A DNA stretch of 64,000 bases from Actinobacillus lignieresii (lineage in GTDB: Bacteria > Pseudomonadota > Gammaproteobacteria > Enterobacterales > Pasteurellaceae): positions 1,126,501-1,190,500 of the forward strand of contig NZ_UFRM01000001.1 of the NCBI RefSeq assembly GCF_900444945.1, written 5' to 3'. The translations under genes and the position numbers were made by a program. How positions within the stretch are numbered: the first letter of the stretch is position 1; each line of letters begins with the position of its first letter. The notes under the pieces are model-generated. The model had not been told where the DNA came from and searched no databases. It worked only from the letters and a program-made list of their open reading frames with translations. Below, piece by piece: positions 24,034-33,323 of this stretch.

Positions 24034-25215
24034 TTACAGGCTTTCCAAAACCTCTCTTAACACCGTAACACCATGATCGATTTGTTGTTCGGAAATCACT
24101 AACGGTGGTAATAAACGTAATTTGGTTTTAGCAGTAAGTGTTAATACACCTTTCTCTATTGCTTTCGCCACCACATCAGCGGCTTTTACCCCATCCTCAA
24201 ATTCAATACCCAGCATTAAACCTAAGCCGGAAACCGATTTTACTTTTGGTAAGGTAAGCAATGCCGCACGTAATTTTTCGCCTTTAGCCGCTACATCCGC
24301 TAAGAATTTTTCATCTATTTTCGCTAATACCGCATTCGCCGCCGCACAACAGACTGGATTTGCTCCGAAGGTTGAGCCGTGATCGCTTTTACCGAGTGTA
24401 TTTTGGCATTTGTCACCTAATACGAAAGCACCGATCGGTAAACCGCCGCCTAAGCCTTTGGCAAGCGTGATAATATCTGGCTGTAAACCGAAATGCTGAT
24501 AAGCAAACAATTTTCCGGTGCGCCCGATACCGGTTTGTACCTCATCAATAATCAAAATGATATCTTTGGCTTGGCAAATCGCTTGTACGCCTTGTAAATA
24601 TTCAGTATCTAATGCACAAACACCACCCTCACCCTGTACGATTTCTAAAATAATCGCACACACGTCATCTTGTTCAATACGTGCATGTAAGGCATCTAAA
24701 TCGTTCGCCGGCGTATGTTCAAAACCTTGTGTAAATGGGAAGAAATGTTGATGAAACACATCTTGTCCTGTTGCGGCAAGGGTTGAAATCGTACGTCCGT
24801 GGAATGAATTGACTAAACTGAGTACGGTCGCTCTGCCCTTACCGTATTTATCATGGCTATATTTACGTGCAGTTTTAATCGCTCCTTCATTCGCTTCCGC
24901 CCCCGAGTTGCAAAAAAACACACGTTTTAGACCGCTTGCTTCAACCAAACTTTTAGCCAGTACAGCAGACGGCTCGGCAAAAAATATATTTGAAGTATGC
25001 TGTAATTTGCCTGCTTGCGTAGTTACCGCCGCCAGCCAACCGTCATCCGCCCAGCCAAGGCTGTTTGTCCCGATACCGCTAGTAAAATCTAAATACTGAT
25101 TGCCTTCAAAATCCCATACGTCACAACCTTTTCCGTGTGAAAGGGCGAGGTTAAATCTACCGTAAGTTTGTGCGATATAATCCGCATCTAATTGTTTGAT
25201 GTCGTTGCTGTTCAT
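24034..25215 (-). CDS. argD: Acetylornithine aminotransferase
   Basis: PLP-dependent enzyme of arginine biosynthesis that converts N-acetylglutamate semialdehyde to N-acetylornithine; the E. coli enzyme also serves lysine synthesis as succinyldiaminopimelate aminotransferase. The 393 residues show class III aminotransferase features: CNSGAEANEGAIK (residues 102-114), the cofactor Asp in IIDEVQTGIGRTG (D224) and the PLP lysine K253 in TLAKGLGGGLP. It is the last gene of an argC-argB-argD series, 13 bases after argB. Confidence 0.95.
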   Translation of the reverse strand: MNSNDIKQLDADYIAQTYGRFNLALSHGKGCDVWDFEGNQYLDFTSGIGTNSLGWADDGWLAAVTTQAGKLQHTSNIFFAEPSAVLAKSLVEASGLKRVFFCNSGAEANEGAIKTARKYSHDKYGKGRATVLSLVNSFHGRTISTLAATGQDVFHQHFFPFTQGFEHTPANDLDALHARIEQDDVCAIILEIVQGEGGVCALDTEYLQGVQAICQAKDIILIIDEVQTGIGRTGKLFAYQHFGLQPDIITLAKGLGGGLPIGAFVLGDKCQNTLGKSDHGSTFGANPVCCAAANAVLAKIDEKFLADVAAKGEKLRAALLTLPKVKSVSGLGLMLGIEFEDGVKAADVVAKAIEKGVLTLTAKTKLRLLPPLVISEQQIDHGVTVLREVLESL

Positions 25216-25228
25216 ATTGTCTTCCTAA

Positions 25229-26083
25229 TTATTTTTTATAAAAAAGCGTACCGTTTTTACCACCGAATAATGAGACTAAAATGGCATGCGGTACTCGTCC
25301 GTCAATGATATTCGCTTCAATGCCGCCGGCGTTAATAAAATCGGTACAGCAGGCGATTTTCGGAATCATACCGCCGGCAATAATGCCTTGATCAATTAAG
25401 CCTTGCACCTCGCTGACCTCAACTTCAGGAATCAGCGTACTCTCATCAAAACGATCGCGTAATAAGCCGGCGATGTCCGTCATACTCACAAGTTTCGCCG
25501 CTCCTAGTGCCATGGCAATTTCACTCGCTACTGTATCCGCATTGATATTATAAGCTACGCCTTGATCATCTACGCCAACCGTAGAAATCACTGGAATTAA
25601 ATTTGCACTTAACGCAAGTTCCAATAATTGAGTATTTACTTTCACAATCTCACCGACAAAGCCGTAATCTACTTCAGCTTGTAACTTTTCGCATTGCAAC
25701 ATATTCGTATCAATACCGCATAAGCCAACGCCTTTACCTTTTAATAACGCCACCAAACTTTTATTCACTTTACCAGCGAGCATTTGTAATACCACATTAA
25801 TCGTATCTTGATCGGTAACTCGTAAGCCATTGATAAATTGCGGTTCTTTGCCGAGTAACTTCACCCCCTGTGAAATTTCCGGCCCGCCGCCATGCACTAA
25901 TACCACTTTCACGCCTAATTGATTCAGCAATAAAATATCCTGCATCACCAATTTTTTAAGATCTTCATTGATCATCGCATTGCCGCCGTACTTCACCACA
26001 ATAATTTTTTCTTGATACGGAGCAAGATAAACGGTCGCTTGTTCTAACAGATTTGCAAAATTTTCAACTTCGTTTTGTAACAT
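25229..26083 (-). CDS. argB: Acetylglutamate kinase
   Basis: Phosphorylates N-acetylglutamate, the second step of arginine synthesis. I choose the ATG at 26083 (MLQNEVENFA), preceded by GGGG about 8 bases away, giving 284 residues; a GTG eight codons upstream keeps the frame open. Family motifs are KYGGNAM at the N-terminus, VHGGGPEIS, and the nucleotide-binding region MTDIAGLL with GGMIPKI near the C-terminus. It lies 29 bases after argC and 13 bases before argD. Confidence 0.94.
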   Translation of the reverse strand: MLQNEVENFANLLEQATVYLAPYQEKIIVVKYGGNAMINEDLKKLVMQDILLLNQLGVKVVLVHGGGPEISQGVKLLGKEPQFINGLRVTDQDTINVVLQMLAGKVNKSLVALLKGKGVGLCGIDTNMLQCEKLQAEVDYGFVGEIVKVNTQLLELALSANLIPVISTVGVDDQGVAYNINADTVASEIAMALGAAKLVSMTDIAGLLRDRFDESTLIPEVEVSEVQGLIDQGIIAGGMIPKIACCTDFINAGGIEANIIDGRVPHAILVSLFGGKNGTLFYKK

Positions 26084-26112
26084 TCTAAACCCCAAATAAT
26101 ATCTCACGCTGA

Positions 26113-27060
26113 CTACACGTCTAGTCCGGCTGTTTCTTCACGACCTAGCATAATATTCATACATTGTACTGCCGCACCGGATGCGCCTTTACCTAAATTA
26201 TCGAAACGTGCACATAATAACAGCTGTGTTTCATTACCGTAAACAAAGATTTCAAGGCTGTCTTTGCCGCTCAATGCATTCGCCGCCAACATTCCGTCTT
26301 CAGGTAGCGAGCAAGCGGGATGAACCGTAATCAATTTTGAGTTTTGGTAATATTCGCTGAATAAATTTGCAATTTTTTCGGCAGAATTGACCGCTTGTGA
26401 AAGAGCGGAAACAGGGAGCGGTACAGTCACCAACATTCCGCTGTAATAGTCGGCAACAACCGGAGTGAAAATAGGAGGATGATTTGAACCGGTAAGCGCT
26501 TGCATTTCCGGTAAATGTTTATGTTTAAGAGCTAATCCATAAACACGAGGCGCACTAAATTTTTGTTCACGATCCGGATTTTGATATTCGGCGATCATCG
26601 CTTTACCGCCGCCGGAATAGCCGGTGAGAGAATGGCAAGAAAGCGGATAATCGGTACTCAATGCACCTTTTTCAATAAGAGGACGAACTAAAGCAATATA
26701 ACCTGTGGCATGACAACCCGGTACGGCGACCCGATTCGCATTTTGAATTTTTTCAAACTGTCCGGAAAGCTCGGCAAAACCATAAGTCCAGCTCGAATTA
26801 ACACGATGAGCGGTTGAAGTATCGCAAATTCTTGCATCCGCCGGTGCATGAGCCACTAATTCTTTAGAGGCTTCGTCCGGTAAACAGAGGAAAGTCAAAT
26901 CCGCTTCCGCGACTTTTGCCACTCTGGCATTAAGATCTTTACGTAATTCTTCCGGCAAGCTTAATAATTCAATATCTTCCGCACTGGCTAGACGGTCAAA
27001 AATACGTAAACCGGTCGTACCGACTGCTCCGTCCACAAAAATTTTATATTTACTCATCAT
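26113..27060 (-). CDS. argC: N-acetyl-gamma-glutamyl-phosphate reductase (short type)
   Basis: Reduces N-acetylglutamyl phosphate to the semialdehyde with NADPH. The product has 315 residues with the N-terminal dinucleotide motif DGAVGTTGLR and the catalytic cysteine C116 in VAVPGCHATG. Its length and the PDEASKELV segment match the shorter type 2 ArgC group rather than the E. coli-like form of about 335 residues. Two adjacent ATG codons at 27060 and 27057 can start it, after an AAGGA site. It heads the argCBD series and is controlled by paired ARG boxes. Confidence 0.93.
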   Translation of the reverse strand: MMSKYKIFVDGAVGTTGLRIFDRLASAEDIELLSLPEELRKDLNARVAKVAEADLTFLCLPDEASKELVAHAPADARICDTSTAHRVNSSWTYGFAELSGQFEKIQNANRVAVPGCHATGYIALVRPLIEKGALSTDYPLSCHSLTGYSGGGKAMIAEYQNPDREQKFSAPRVYGLALKHKHLPEMQALTGSNHPPIFTPVVADYYSGMLVTVPLPVSALSQAVNSAEKIANLFSEYYQNSKLITVHPACSLPEDGMLAANALSGKDSLEIFVYGNETQLLLCARFDNLGKGASGAAVQCMNIMLGREETAGLDV

Positions 27061-27127
27061 AAATCCTTATTGCTGTTAAAACGTTAAATATCTTACTCTT
27101 ATTCAGACACAATATCAAACACAAAAC

Positions 27128-27162
27128 AGAATAAAAATTCACACAAAGTGAATAATTAATCA
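27128..27162 (-). promoter_or_regulatory. Paired ARG boxes (ArgR operator) of argCBD
   Basis: On the minus strand TGATTAATTATTCA (27149-27162) and TGAATTTTTATTCT (27128-27141) each match the ArgR half-site pattern TGAAT-N4-ATTCA with one or two changes. Their centres are 21 bases apart, the spacing of E. coli ARG box pairs. The site lies 68-102 bases upstream of argC. Confidence 0.75.
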
Positions 27163-27253
27163 AAAGTAAGTAGATGTAATATGGCTTGATCTTAAAAAGA
27201 ATTTATACTTTTCCAAGTATTTCTTATTGATGATAATTTAAATTTTTTTATGA

Positions 27254-27286
27254 CATAAAAAACGGCATTTCTAATAAAATGCCGTT
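27254..27286 (-). terminator. Terminator of mutT
   Basis: AACGGCATTT and AAATGCCGTT form a 10-bp stem around a 6-base loop, followed on the minus strand by a T run. It lies just after the mutT stop and ahead of the arg operator region. Confidence 0.88.
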
Positions 27287-27291
27287 CATTT

Positions 27292-27690
27292 TTAAACTTC
27301 GGATTTTAAACGCTGAATTAAACGGCTATTCGCCGGCGGAAATTCGCTCTCGTCCAAATCGGCTTGAGCCACCCAAAAGCCTTCTTGACCTTCACGCCCA
27401 AAGGGTTCGCCAACCCATTCTTCCACTAAATAAAAGAAAAACTCAATTACTTTGGTCGGATAATCAAATCGGAACGATTCATAGGGAAACGCACTTAATA
27501 TGTGAATACCGATTTCTTCTTCCAGCTCGCGTTTTAACGCTTCTTCCGGCGTTTCTCCCGCATCGACTTTACCGCCGGGGAATTCTAACGCTTGTGCAAA
27601 ATCTTGTCCTTCAAGCCTTTGCGTTAAATAAATCTGTCCAAATTCATTACGGATAATACCGGCTGCAACTTGGATTACGGGTTTATTCAT
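27292..27690 (-). CDS. mutT: 8-oxo-dGTP diphosphatase MutT
   Basis: Nudix hydrolase that removes mutagenic 8-oxo-dGTP from the nucleotide pool. I start it at the ATG at 27690 (MNKPVIQVAAG), which follows AAGGAATGTTT, giving 132 residues, close to E. coli MutT (129). The Nudix box GGKVDAGETPEEALKREL continues to EEEIGI (residues 39-61) with all catalytic glutamates. It lies downstream of secA on the same strand, as in several gammaproteobacteria including E. coli. Confidence 0.94.
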   Translation of the reverse strand: MNKPVIQVAAGIIRNEFGQIYLTQRLEGQDFAQALEFPGGKVDAGETPEEALKRELEEEIGIHILSAFPYESFRFDYPTKVIEFFFYLVEEWVGEPFGREGQEGFWVAQADLDESEFPPANSRLIQRLKSEV

Positions 27691-27721
27691 AAACATTCCT
27701 TTACAATAAGTCAAGAGCAGT

Positions 27722-27760
27722 AAGATTTTGCAAGTTTTTCACAAAATCCTACCGCTTGTA
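27722..27760 (-). terminator. Imperfect terminator-like dyad after secA
   Basis: On the minus strand AGCGGTAGGATTTTGT pairs with TGCAAAATCTTACTGC-like sequence with mismatches. The left arm carries a near-perfect uptake signal (ACAAGCGGTA). It lies between secA and mutT and may reduce read-through. Confidence 0.45.
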
Positions 27761-27764
27761 TTAA

Positions 27765-30482
27765 TTACGCATATCTTGCTTTACTGCCGTGGCAATGTTT
27801 GTATTTTTTGCCGGAGCCGCAAGGGCAAGGATCATTGCGACCGATATCCAAATTTGCTAACTGCTCTTCGGTCAAAGACTCCGATTGTTGAGCTTCCGCC
27901 TGATGATCAGCCGTACGATAGTTTTCCGACTCCGCTTGCGCCATCGCTTCTTGCTGACGTTGCGCTTCTTCGATTTCTTCTTGACTGCGTACTTGAATAC
28001 GGCTTAACACGCTAATTACGTTAGATTTCAACAAATCGAGCATATTAGTAAACATTTCAAATGATTCTTTCTTATACTCTTGTTTCGGATCTTTTTGTGC
28101 ATAACCGCGTAAGTGAATCCCTTTACGTAAATAATCCATTGCCGAAAGATGTTCTTTCCAAAGCTCATCCAAGTTTTGTAACATCACGCCTTTTTCGAAG
28201 TTGCGCATCACTTCCGAGCCGACTTTCTCTTCTTTTGCGTGGTACTCTTGTGTCGCAATATCAATAATACGCTCACGTAACGTTTCTTCGTGTAAGTCAT
28301 TTTCTTGCTCTAACCAATGCTGGATAGGCAGTTCCATACCGAATTGACGTTTTAACGCTTCTTCTAAACCGGCAACATCCCACATTTCTTCGATAGATTG
28401 CGGTGGAATAAATTGGTCGATAACACGATTGAACACATCGCCGCGAATGGTTTCAATCATGGCGGAAATATCTTCGGTTTCAAGCAAGTAATTACGCTGT
28501 TCGTAAATCGCTTTACGCTGTTCGTTCGCAACATCGTCGTATTGTAATAAGTTTTTACGACCGTCAAAGTTGTGCGCTTCCACTTTCGCTTGTGCCGATG
28601 CGATCACTTTAGTCAGTAATTTTGACTCCATCGCCTCACCTTCTTCAGAGAAGGCTTTACGCATCATATTCAATTTACCCTCATTCAAGTAAATACGCAT
28701 TAACGCATCGTCTAAAGACAGGTAGAAACGTGATGAACCTGGGTCGCCTTGACGACCGGAACGACCGCGTAACTGGTTGTCGATACGGCGAGATTCGTGA
28801 CGCTCGGTACCGATAATATGTAAACCGCCCGCTTTCATCACAATGTCATAACGTTCTTTCCATGCCGCTTTAATCGCTTCGATTTGCTCTTCGGTCGGAT
28901 TTTCCAACTTCGCAATTTCCGCTTTCCAGTTACCGCCTAACACGATATCCGTACCACGCCCCGCCATATTGGTTGCTATGGTTACCGCACCCGGCGCGCC
29001 GGCTTCGGCTACGATTTCCGCTTCTTGTGCGTGGAATTTCGCATTTAATACGTTATGAGCAATACCGGCTTTGGTTAATTCCACCGATAAAAGTTCTGAT
29101 TTCTCAACCGATGCGGTACCGACCAATACCGGTTGTTGGCGAGCTATACATTCTTGAATATCTTTGATAATTGCGGCAAATTTTTCCGGTTCGCTCTTAA
29201 ACATTAAGTCGGTACGGTCGTCACGAATTACCGGTTTATTGGTCGGAATCACAATCGTATCCAAACCGTAAATTTGTTGGAATTCAAACGCTTCCGTATC
29301 CGCCGTACCGGTCATACCGGCTAATTTTTCGTATAGACGGAAATAGTTTTGGTAAGTGATAGACGCAACCGTTTGGTTCTCGCCTTGAATATTAACTTTT
29401 TCTTTCGCTTCAATCGCTTGGTGTAAACCGTCAGACCAACGGCGACCCGCCATAGTACGACCGGTATGCTCGTCGATGATCACCACTTCACCGTCTTTTA
29501 CAATGTAGTCCACGTTTAATTCAAATAATTTATGCGCACGTAACGCCGCATAAACGTGGTGTAATAAAGCGATACGGGCCGGATGATAAAGCGTTTCGCC
29601 CTCTTGCATTAAGCCCATTTCGGTCAAAATACCTTCCACTTTCACCATACCGCGTTCGGTTAAATGCGCTTGTTTATTTTTTAGATCTAAAGTGAAATCG
29701 CCTTCACCGGTATATTCTTCGGTGTCTTCTTTATCTTGCTGAACCAAGTGCGGAATAATCGTATCGATCGCTTGATAGATTTGCGTCGCATCTTCCGCCG
29801 GACCGGAAATAATTAACGGCGTACGCGCTTCGTCAATTAAGATCGAGTCCACCTCGTCCACCAACGCATAGTGTAATTCGCGTTGGAAACGGTCTTCTTT
29901 GGCGTGTGCAAGGTTATCGCGTAAGTAATCGAAACCCAACTCACTATTGGTTGAATAAGTAATATCCGCTTTATAGGCTTCACGTTTTACTTCATTCGGA
30001 AGTCCCGGCACGTTTACCGCTACGCCTAAACCTAAAAACTCAAATAACGGGCGGTTGGTTTCCGCATCTCGGCGTGCGAGATAATCGTTCACCGTTACAA
30101 CGTGAACGCCTTTACCTGTCAGTGCATTTAAGTAGCAAGGCAATGTTGCGGTTAAAGTTTTACCTTCACCGGTACGCATCTCGGCGATATTACGATTAGT
30201 TAATACCATACCGCCGATTAATTGCACGTCAAAATGGCGCATTCCCATTACACGGCGGCTTGCCTCACGCACGGTTGCAAACGCTTCGTGCAATAAACTG
30301 TCAAGGCTGGCACCGTCAGCTAAGCGCTGTTTAAACTCCGCCGTTTTCGCTTGTAATTCTTCATCGGTTAATTTTTCAAATGTCGGTTCAAGTTTATTAA
30401 TTTGCGCCACGCGCTTTCTTAAACGTTTTAAAGTACGATCGTTGCTTGAACCGAAAATCGAAGTGATAATTTTTGAAATCAT
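27765..30482 (-). CDS. secA: Preprotein translocase ATPase SecA
   Basis: Cytosolic and membrane-bound ATPase that drives unfolded preproteins through SecYEG. I start it at the ATG at 30482 ([12 protein letters not shown]), after TTAGGAC, giving 905 residues. Visible features: Walker [15 protein letters not shown] around residue 105, the [19 protein letters not shown]alker B region, the second helicase domain with GRGTDI and [11 protein letters not shown], and the C-terminal zinc motif [14 protein letters not shown] that binds SecB. It lies downstream of secM, whose arrest controls secA translation in related bacteria. Confidence 0.97.
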   Translation of the reverse strand: MISKIITSIFGSSNDRTLKRLRKRVAQINKLEPTFEKLTDEELQAKTAEFKQRLADGASLDSLLHEAFATVREASRRVMGMRHFDVQLIGGMVLTNRNIAEMRTGEGKTLTATLPCYLNALTGKGVHVVTVNDYLARRDAETNRPLFEFLGLGVAVNVPGLPNEVKREAYKADITYSTNSELGFDYLRDNLAHAKEDRFQRELHYALVDEVDSILIDEARTPLIISGPAEDATQIYQAIDTIIPHLVQQDKEDTEEYTGEGDFTLDLKNKQAHLTERGMVKVEGILTEMGLMQEGETLYHPARIALLHHVYAALRAHKLFELNVDYIVKDGEVVIIDEHTGRTMAGRRWSDGLHQAIEAKEKVNIQGENQTVASITYQNYFRLYEKLAGMTGTADTEAFEFQQIYGLDTIVIPTNKPVIRDDRTDLMFKSEPEKFAAIIKDIQECIARQQPVLVGTASVEKSELLSVELTKAGIAHNVLNAKFHAQEAEIVAEAGAPGAVTIATNMAGRGTDIVLGGNWKAEIAKLENPTEEQIEAIKAAWKERYDIVMKAGGLHIIGTERHESRRIDNQLRGRSGRQGDPGSSRFYLSLDDALMRIYLNEGKLNMMRKAFSEEGEAMESKLLTKVIASAQAKVEAHNFDGRKNLLQYDDVANEQRKAIYEQRNYLLETEDISAMIETIRGDVFNRVIDQFIPPQSIEEMWDVAGLEEALKRQFGMELPIQHWLEQENDLHEETLRERIIDIATQEYHAKEEKVGSEVMRNFEKGVMLQNLDELWKEHLSAMDYLRKGIHLRGYAQKDPKQEYKKESFEMFTNMLDLLKSNVISVLSRIQVRSQEEIEEAQRQQEAMAQAESENYRTADHQAEAQQSESLTEEQLANLDIGRNDPCPCGSGKKYKHCHGSKARYA

Positions 30483-30590
30483 TATTTTTGTCCTAATCTG
30501 ATTATTTTTAATGTGAGAAATACGGAATACGCACAACGATACGAAGAAACGCTTCTCTCTTTGTGTTCCGTAGCGAATAAAATCGAATGA

Positions 30591-30917
30591 TTAGGCAATA
30601 GGTCCGGCTCGGATAGGATGATTGTCATCGCCATCAAAGCGGTAGGATTTGGTAAGAATTTTGCAAAAAACAACCGCTTGCGATGTCGTATTCATCTGTG
30701 CCAAATGGCGCTCTGCAATAAAAAGCGTTTGTTGTTCGCCGTCTTCCGTTACTTGAGTATATTGTGTGACTAATTGATTAATAACGGTATTTTGTTCATT
30801 TTCACGATTCAGCGTCGCTTGAATTTCGGGTAACGCAAAAATCGCAACAAGTCCGAATACAAGTTGCGACCAAAAAGGGGTTTTATGAAAATGTCGAAAT
30901 AAAGTCATTAAAAACAT
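30591..30917 (-). CDS. secM: SecM-type translation arrest peptide upstream of secA
   Basis: Secretion monitor: an exported nascent chain whose C-terminus stalls the ribosome and exposes the secA start when export is slow. The product, about 108 residues, has a signal-like N-terminus (PFWSQLVFGLVAIFALP) and ends NHPIRAGPIA, carrying the hallmark arrest element IRAGP. The E. coli pattern FxxxxWIxxxxGIRAGP is not kept upstream of it; FDGDDNHP stands there instead, as in the divergent Pasteurellaceae form. It ends 108 bases before secA on the same strand. The start is uncertain: ATG at 30917 or 30908. Confidence 0.88.
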   Translation of the reverse strand: MFLMTLFRHFHKTPFWSQLVFGLVAIFALPEIQATLNRENEQNTVINQLVTQYTQVTEDGEQQTLFIAERHLAQMNTTSQAVVFCKILTKSYRFDGDDNHPIRAGPIA

Positions 30918-31022
30918 CAATGAATCAATTAAAAAATTATATTAATTATACGCTAAATTCCAGTAGAATGGAGGCATTATGGGGTCAATTTAAGTAAAAT
31001 CAAGACGGTAGCTTGAAGAAAG

Positions 31023-31331
31023 ATGAAAAATTCAACAATACGAAATATCACAGAGGTTTTACAGAACTCAAGTTTATCTCGCATTGTCCAACGGGCTAAC
31101 GAGCTGAACTTATTGAATCAAAAAATTCAAAAATTATTACCAAGACAGTATCACGGGCTTTACCGTATTGTAAATTTAGTTGATAATTGTCTTATCTTTG
31201 AGATGCAAAATGCAACGATACGTCAAGGATTACTGTTGCAAAGAACCTTATTACTCGAACTCATTCAAACGGATTTTCCGAACGTGACCGAGCTTCAATT
31301 CAGAGTGAGCCCGAGTTTTAAACATTTTTAA
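31023..31331 (+). CDS. dciA: DciA-like helicase loader / DUF721 protein
   Basis: A 102-residue DUF721 protein. In bacteria without DnaC, DciA promotes loading of the replicative helicase DnaB; Pasteurellaceae are among these lineages. The sequence has the family pattern: an N-terminal helix (RNITEVLQNSSLSRIVQRA), then a compact KH-like part with LVDNCLIFEMQNATIRQGLLLQR. It is divergent from secM-secA, the usual neighbourhood for this family. The product is short, lacking the long C-terminal tail of some DciA proteins. Function is inferred from family and context. Confidence 0.8.
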   Translation: MKNSTIRNITEVLQNSSLSRIVQRANELNLLNQKIQKLLPRQYHGLYRIVNLVDNCLIFEMQNATIRQGLLLQRTLLLELIQTDFPNVTELQFRVSPSFKHF

Positions 31332-31350
31332 TTTGTAGAAGGAAAACGGT

Positions 31351-31725
31351 ATGAAAAAAATTGCTTTCATTGCATTGAGTATGACATTAGGCGCATGCTC
31401 ATTATTACCTCAAAAATCCGTCGTAGGCACGTTCCAAGGCAATTTACCTTGTGCCGATTGCGAGCGAATCAAAGCCGAATTAATTTTAGGTAATAATAAC
31501 AGCTATCAATATAACACCGTTTATGTCAAAAACGGCAAAGAATATCCGTTTACCGATAAAGGCACTTATACGTGGGAACAAAATAAACGAGGCGTGATTC
31601 GTTTAGAAAGAGATTCGGGTTCGCTTGCATTTAAAGTTAATGATACGCAAGCCGAAATTTGTGATGCCAACGGTAACCCGGCAAAAATCGCCAATAGTCC
31701 GTACGTATTACACAAAGTGAAATAA
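31351..31725 (+). CDS. NlpE N-terminal domain lipoprotein
   Basis: A 124-residue lipoprotein with the signal MKKIAFIALSMTLGACS (lipidated Cys16) followed by a small beta-barrel domain like the N-terminal domain of NlpE, including the CADC motif soon after the lipobox (NLPCADCERIKAELIL). NlpE in E. coli signals envelope and copper stress to CpxA; here only the N-terminal domain is present, so signalling through the C-terminal domain is not expected. It is 19 bases after dciA and is followed by a terminator. Confidence 0.8.
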   Translation: MKKIAFIALSMTLGACSLLPQKSVVGTFQGNLPCADCERIKAELILGNNNSYQYNTVYVKNGKEYPFTDKGTYTWEQNKRGVIRLERDSGSLAFKVNDTQAEICDANGNPAKIANSPYVLHKVK

Positions 31726-31743
31726 GAAACAACCGATAAAACC

Positions 31744-31775
31744 AAGCCCGTAGCATTCGATGTTACGGGCTTTTT
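31744..31775 (+). terminator. Terminator of the NlpE-like gene
   Basis: AAGCCCGTA and TACGGGCTT pair around an 11-base loop and are followed by TTTTT, 18 bases after the stop. Confidence 0.85.
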
Positions 31776-31916
31776 CATATCGAACGCCAATACGCTGGAT
31801 AAAAAAATCCCCGGAAAAACCGGGGATGAAAATAATAATTAAAAAAGTAATTAATTACTTTAACTTAACCAAGGAAATATCTATGAAAACAGTAAGGAAT
31901 CTTTCTCAATTAATAA

Positions 31917-32006
31917 TGGCGGTGAGAGGGGGATTCGAACCCCCGATACACTTTCGCATATACACGCTTTCCAGGCGTGCTCCTTCAACCACTCGGACAT
32001 CTCACC
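31917..32006 (-). tRNA. tRNA-Ser (GGA)
   Basis: A 90-base class II tRNA runs from GGTGAGATGTCCGAGTGG to CTCACCGCCA with the CCA encoded. It has a long variable arm and anticodon GGA in the loop CTGGAAA. Confidence 0.96.
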
Positions 32007-32117
32007 GAATTACTAAAAAATATACATTAAAATATATTTGAAAGATAGTGGAACTATACCGATTTTTACCGGACTAAGCAAGCATTTTATTTATAAAATA
32101 AATTAATTATCAGCAAT

Positions 32118-32429
32118 TTATAAACCGACACCCGCACAATTCGGCGATTTCGGCACCATACCGTTATTCTCCGCCCATTCCGTCGGCGTATAAGTATGTA
32201 ATGCCAGTGCATGAACGCCGTTTTCCAACTCATCCGCAAGACAAGTATAAATCGCTCGGTGACGAGCCACCGTTCTTATTCCCTCGAAAGTTTCGCTGAC
32301 TAACGTCACTTTAAAATGCGATTCCGCCCCTCTGCCCGAACTGTGCATATAACTTTCGTTTTCAATATTGAGAAAAACGGGAGAAAATTGCGCCGTTAAT
32401 TTATCTCGAATGGCTTGTTCTATCAACAT
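32118..32429 (-). CDS. BolA family protein
   Basis: A 103-residue BolA-like protein. The family signature is visible: the segment ESYMHSSGRGAESHFKVTLVS followed by the conserved RHRAIY and the invariant late His in HALALHTYTP. BolA proteins work with monothiol glutaredoxins in iron-sulfur handling and, in E. coli, affect cell shape and gene expression; which role applies here is not visible. It is monocistronic and divergent from the yajG-like gene. BolA itself rather than the shorter IbaG is favoured by length. Confidence 0.88.
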   Translation of the reverse strand: MLIEQAIRDKLTAQFSPVFLNIENESYMHSSGRGAESHFKVTLVSETFEGIRTVARHRAIYTCLADELENGVHALALHTYTPTEWAENNGMVPKSPNCAGVGL

Positions 32430-32557
32430 TTTTATTCCTTATGAATTGCCAATTAACAGTTGATAAGTAATAATTGCGTAACAATGTTGTCGCGCTATTG
32501 TCTTATTAAGTGCATTATCCATTATCAATAACGAATTATCAATTAAAAGGATCTCTT

Positions 32558-33148
32558 ATGAAATTATCAAAAAAAGTTTTACTTATCGCAACTACGTTAG
32601 CAACAGCCGTATTAACGGGCTGCCAATCGCAATCAAACGTCTTAAACTTTACTACGCCGAGTCCGACCGCAACGTTTAACACGAATAACCAAACGGCGGC
32701 GGTGAGTGTTTTAACACAAGACCTACGAACTTCTCGTGAGGTGGCAAGTTATACGAAAAACGGTCAAATAACTTATTTAACCTCAAGCCCGGAAGTCGGT
32801 TTAATGTTCCAACAAGCGGTGCAACAAGATTTAAACGCCAAAGGTTTCCAATTGGTACAAGGCGCAGCGAATGCCAATGTAATTGTGAGCGTTCGCAAAT
32901 TCTTTGCAACGGTTGAACAAGGCAACTTATTATATAAAGTCAATGCGGCGGTAGGCGTTGAAGTTGCGGTGAAAGGCCCGAAAGGCAACTTCAGCAAAAA
33001 CTTTAATGCAACCCGAGGCTATGAAGGCGCAGCCGTCACTACGGATAACGATGATATTAAAAAAGTGTTAGGTCAAGCGTACGATGATGTCGTTAAAGCG
33101 ATCTACAACGACAATGAAATCTCAAATGCAATTCACCAGTTTAAATAA
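32558..33148 (+). CDS. yajG: YajG family lipoprotein
   Basis: A 196-residue outer-membrane-type lipoprotein resembling E. coli YajG, function unknown. The ATG at 32558 follows AAAGGATCTCTT and opens a signal peptide MKLSKKVLLIATTLATAVLTGCQ with lipobox LTGC. The mature part contains the family segments SREVASYTKNGQITYLTSSPEVGLMFQQAVQQDL-type sequence (short pieces: SREVASYT, TYLTSSPE). It stands alone and ends in an uptake-signal dyad. Confidence 0.82.
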   Translation: MKLSKKVLLIATTLATAVLTGCQSQSNVLNFTTPSPTATFNTNNQTAAVSVLTQDLRTSREVASYTKNGQITYLTSSPEVGLMFQQAVQQDLNAKGFQLVQGAANANVIVSVRKFFATVEQGNLLYKVNAAVGVEVAVKGPKGNFSKNFNATRGYEGAAVTTDNDDIKKVLGQAYDDVVKAIYNDNEISNAIHQFK

Positions 33149-33156
33149 GCGATAAT

Positions 33157-33214
33157 ACAAGCGGTCTGATTTCGGTAATATTTTGCAAAAAATCTTGTAA
33201 ATCCGACCGCTTGT
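33157..33214. repeat. Inverted pair of full uptake signals (possible terminator)
   Basis: ACAAGCGGTC (33157-33166) and GACCGCTTGT (33205-33214) are perfect inverted copies of the 10-base core, separated by AT-rich sequence with the TTTTGCAAAA extension. The element lies just after the yajG-like gene and could fold as a long hairpin. Confidence 0.75.
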
Positions 33215-33323
33215 TTAATATGAGAGATAATTCTCTTCTCAATTTAAATTGTTATCCAGCGTTTATTTCACAAGTCATTTTCATAATAATAGTCACTAAT
33301 GATTGTTAATTAAAGAACATCTT

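Noticed and set aside
31760..32041. A 93-codon frame over the tRNA-Ser region
   Set aside because: It overlaps a terminator and the tRNA on the other strand and has no ribosome site or family match.
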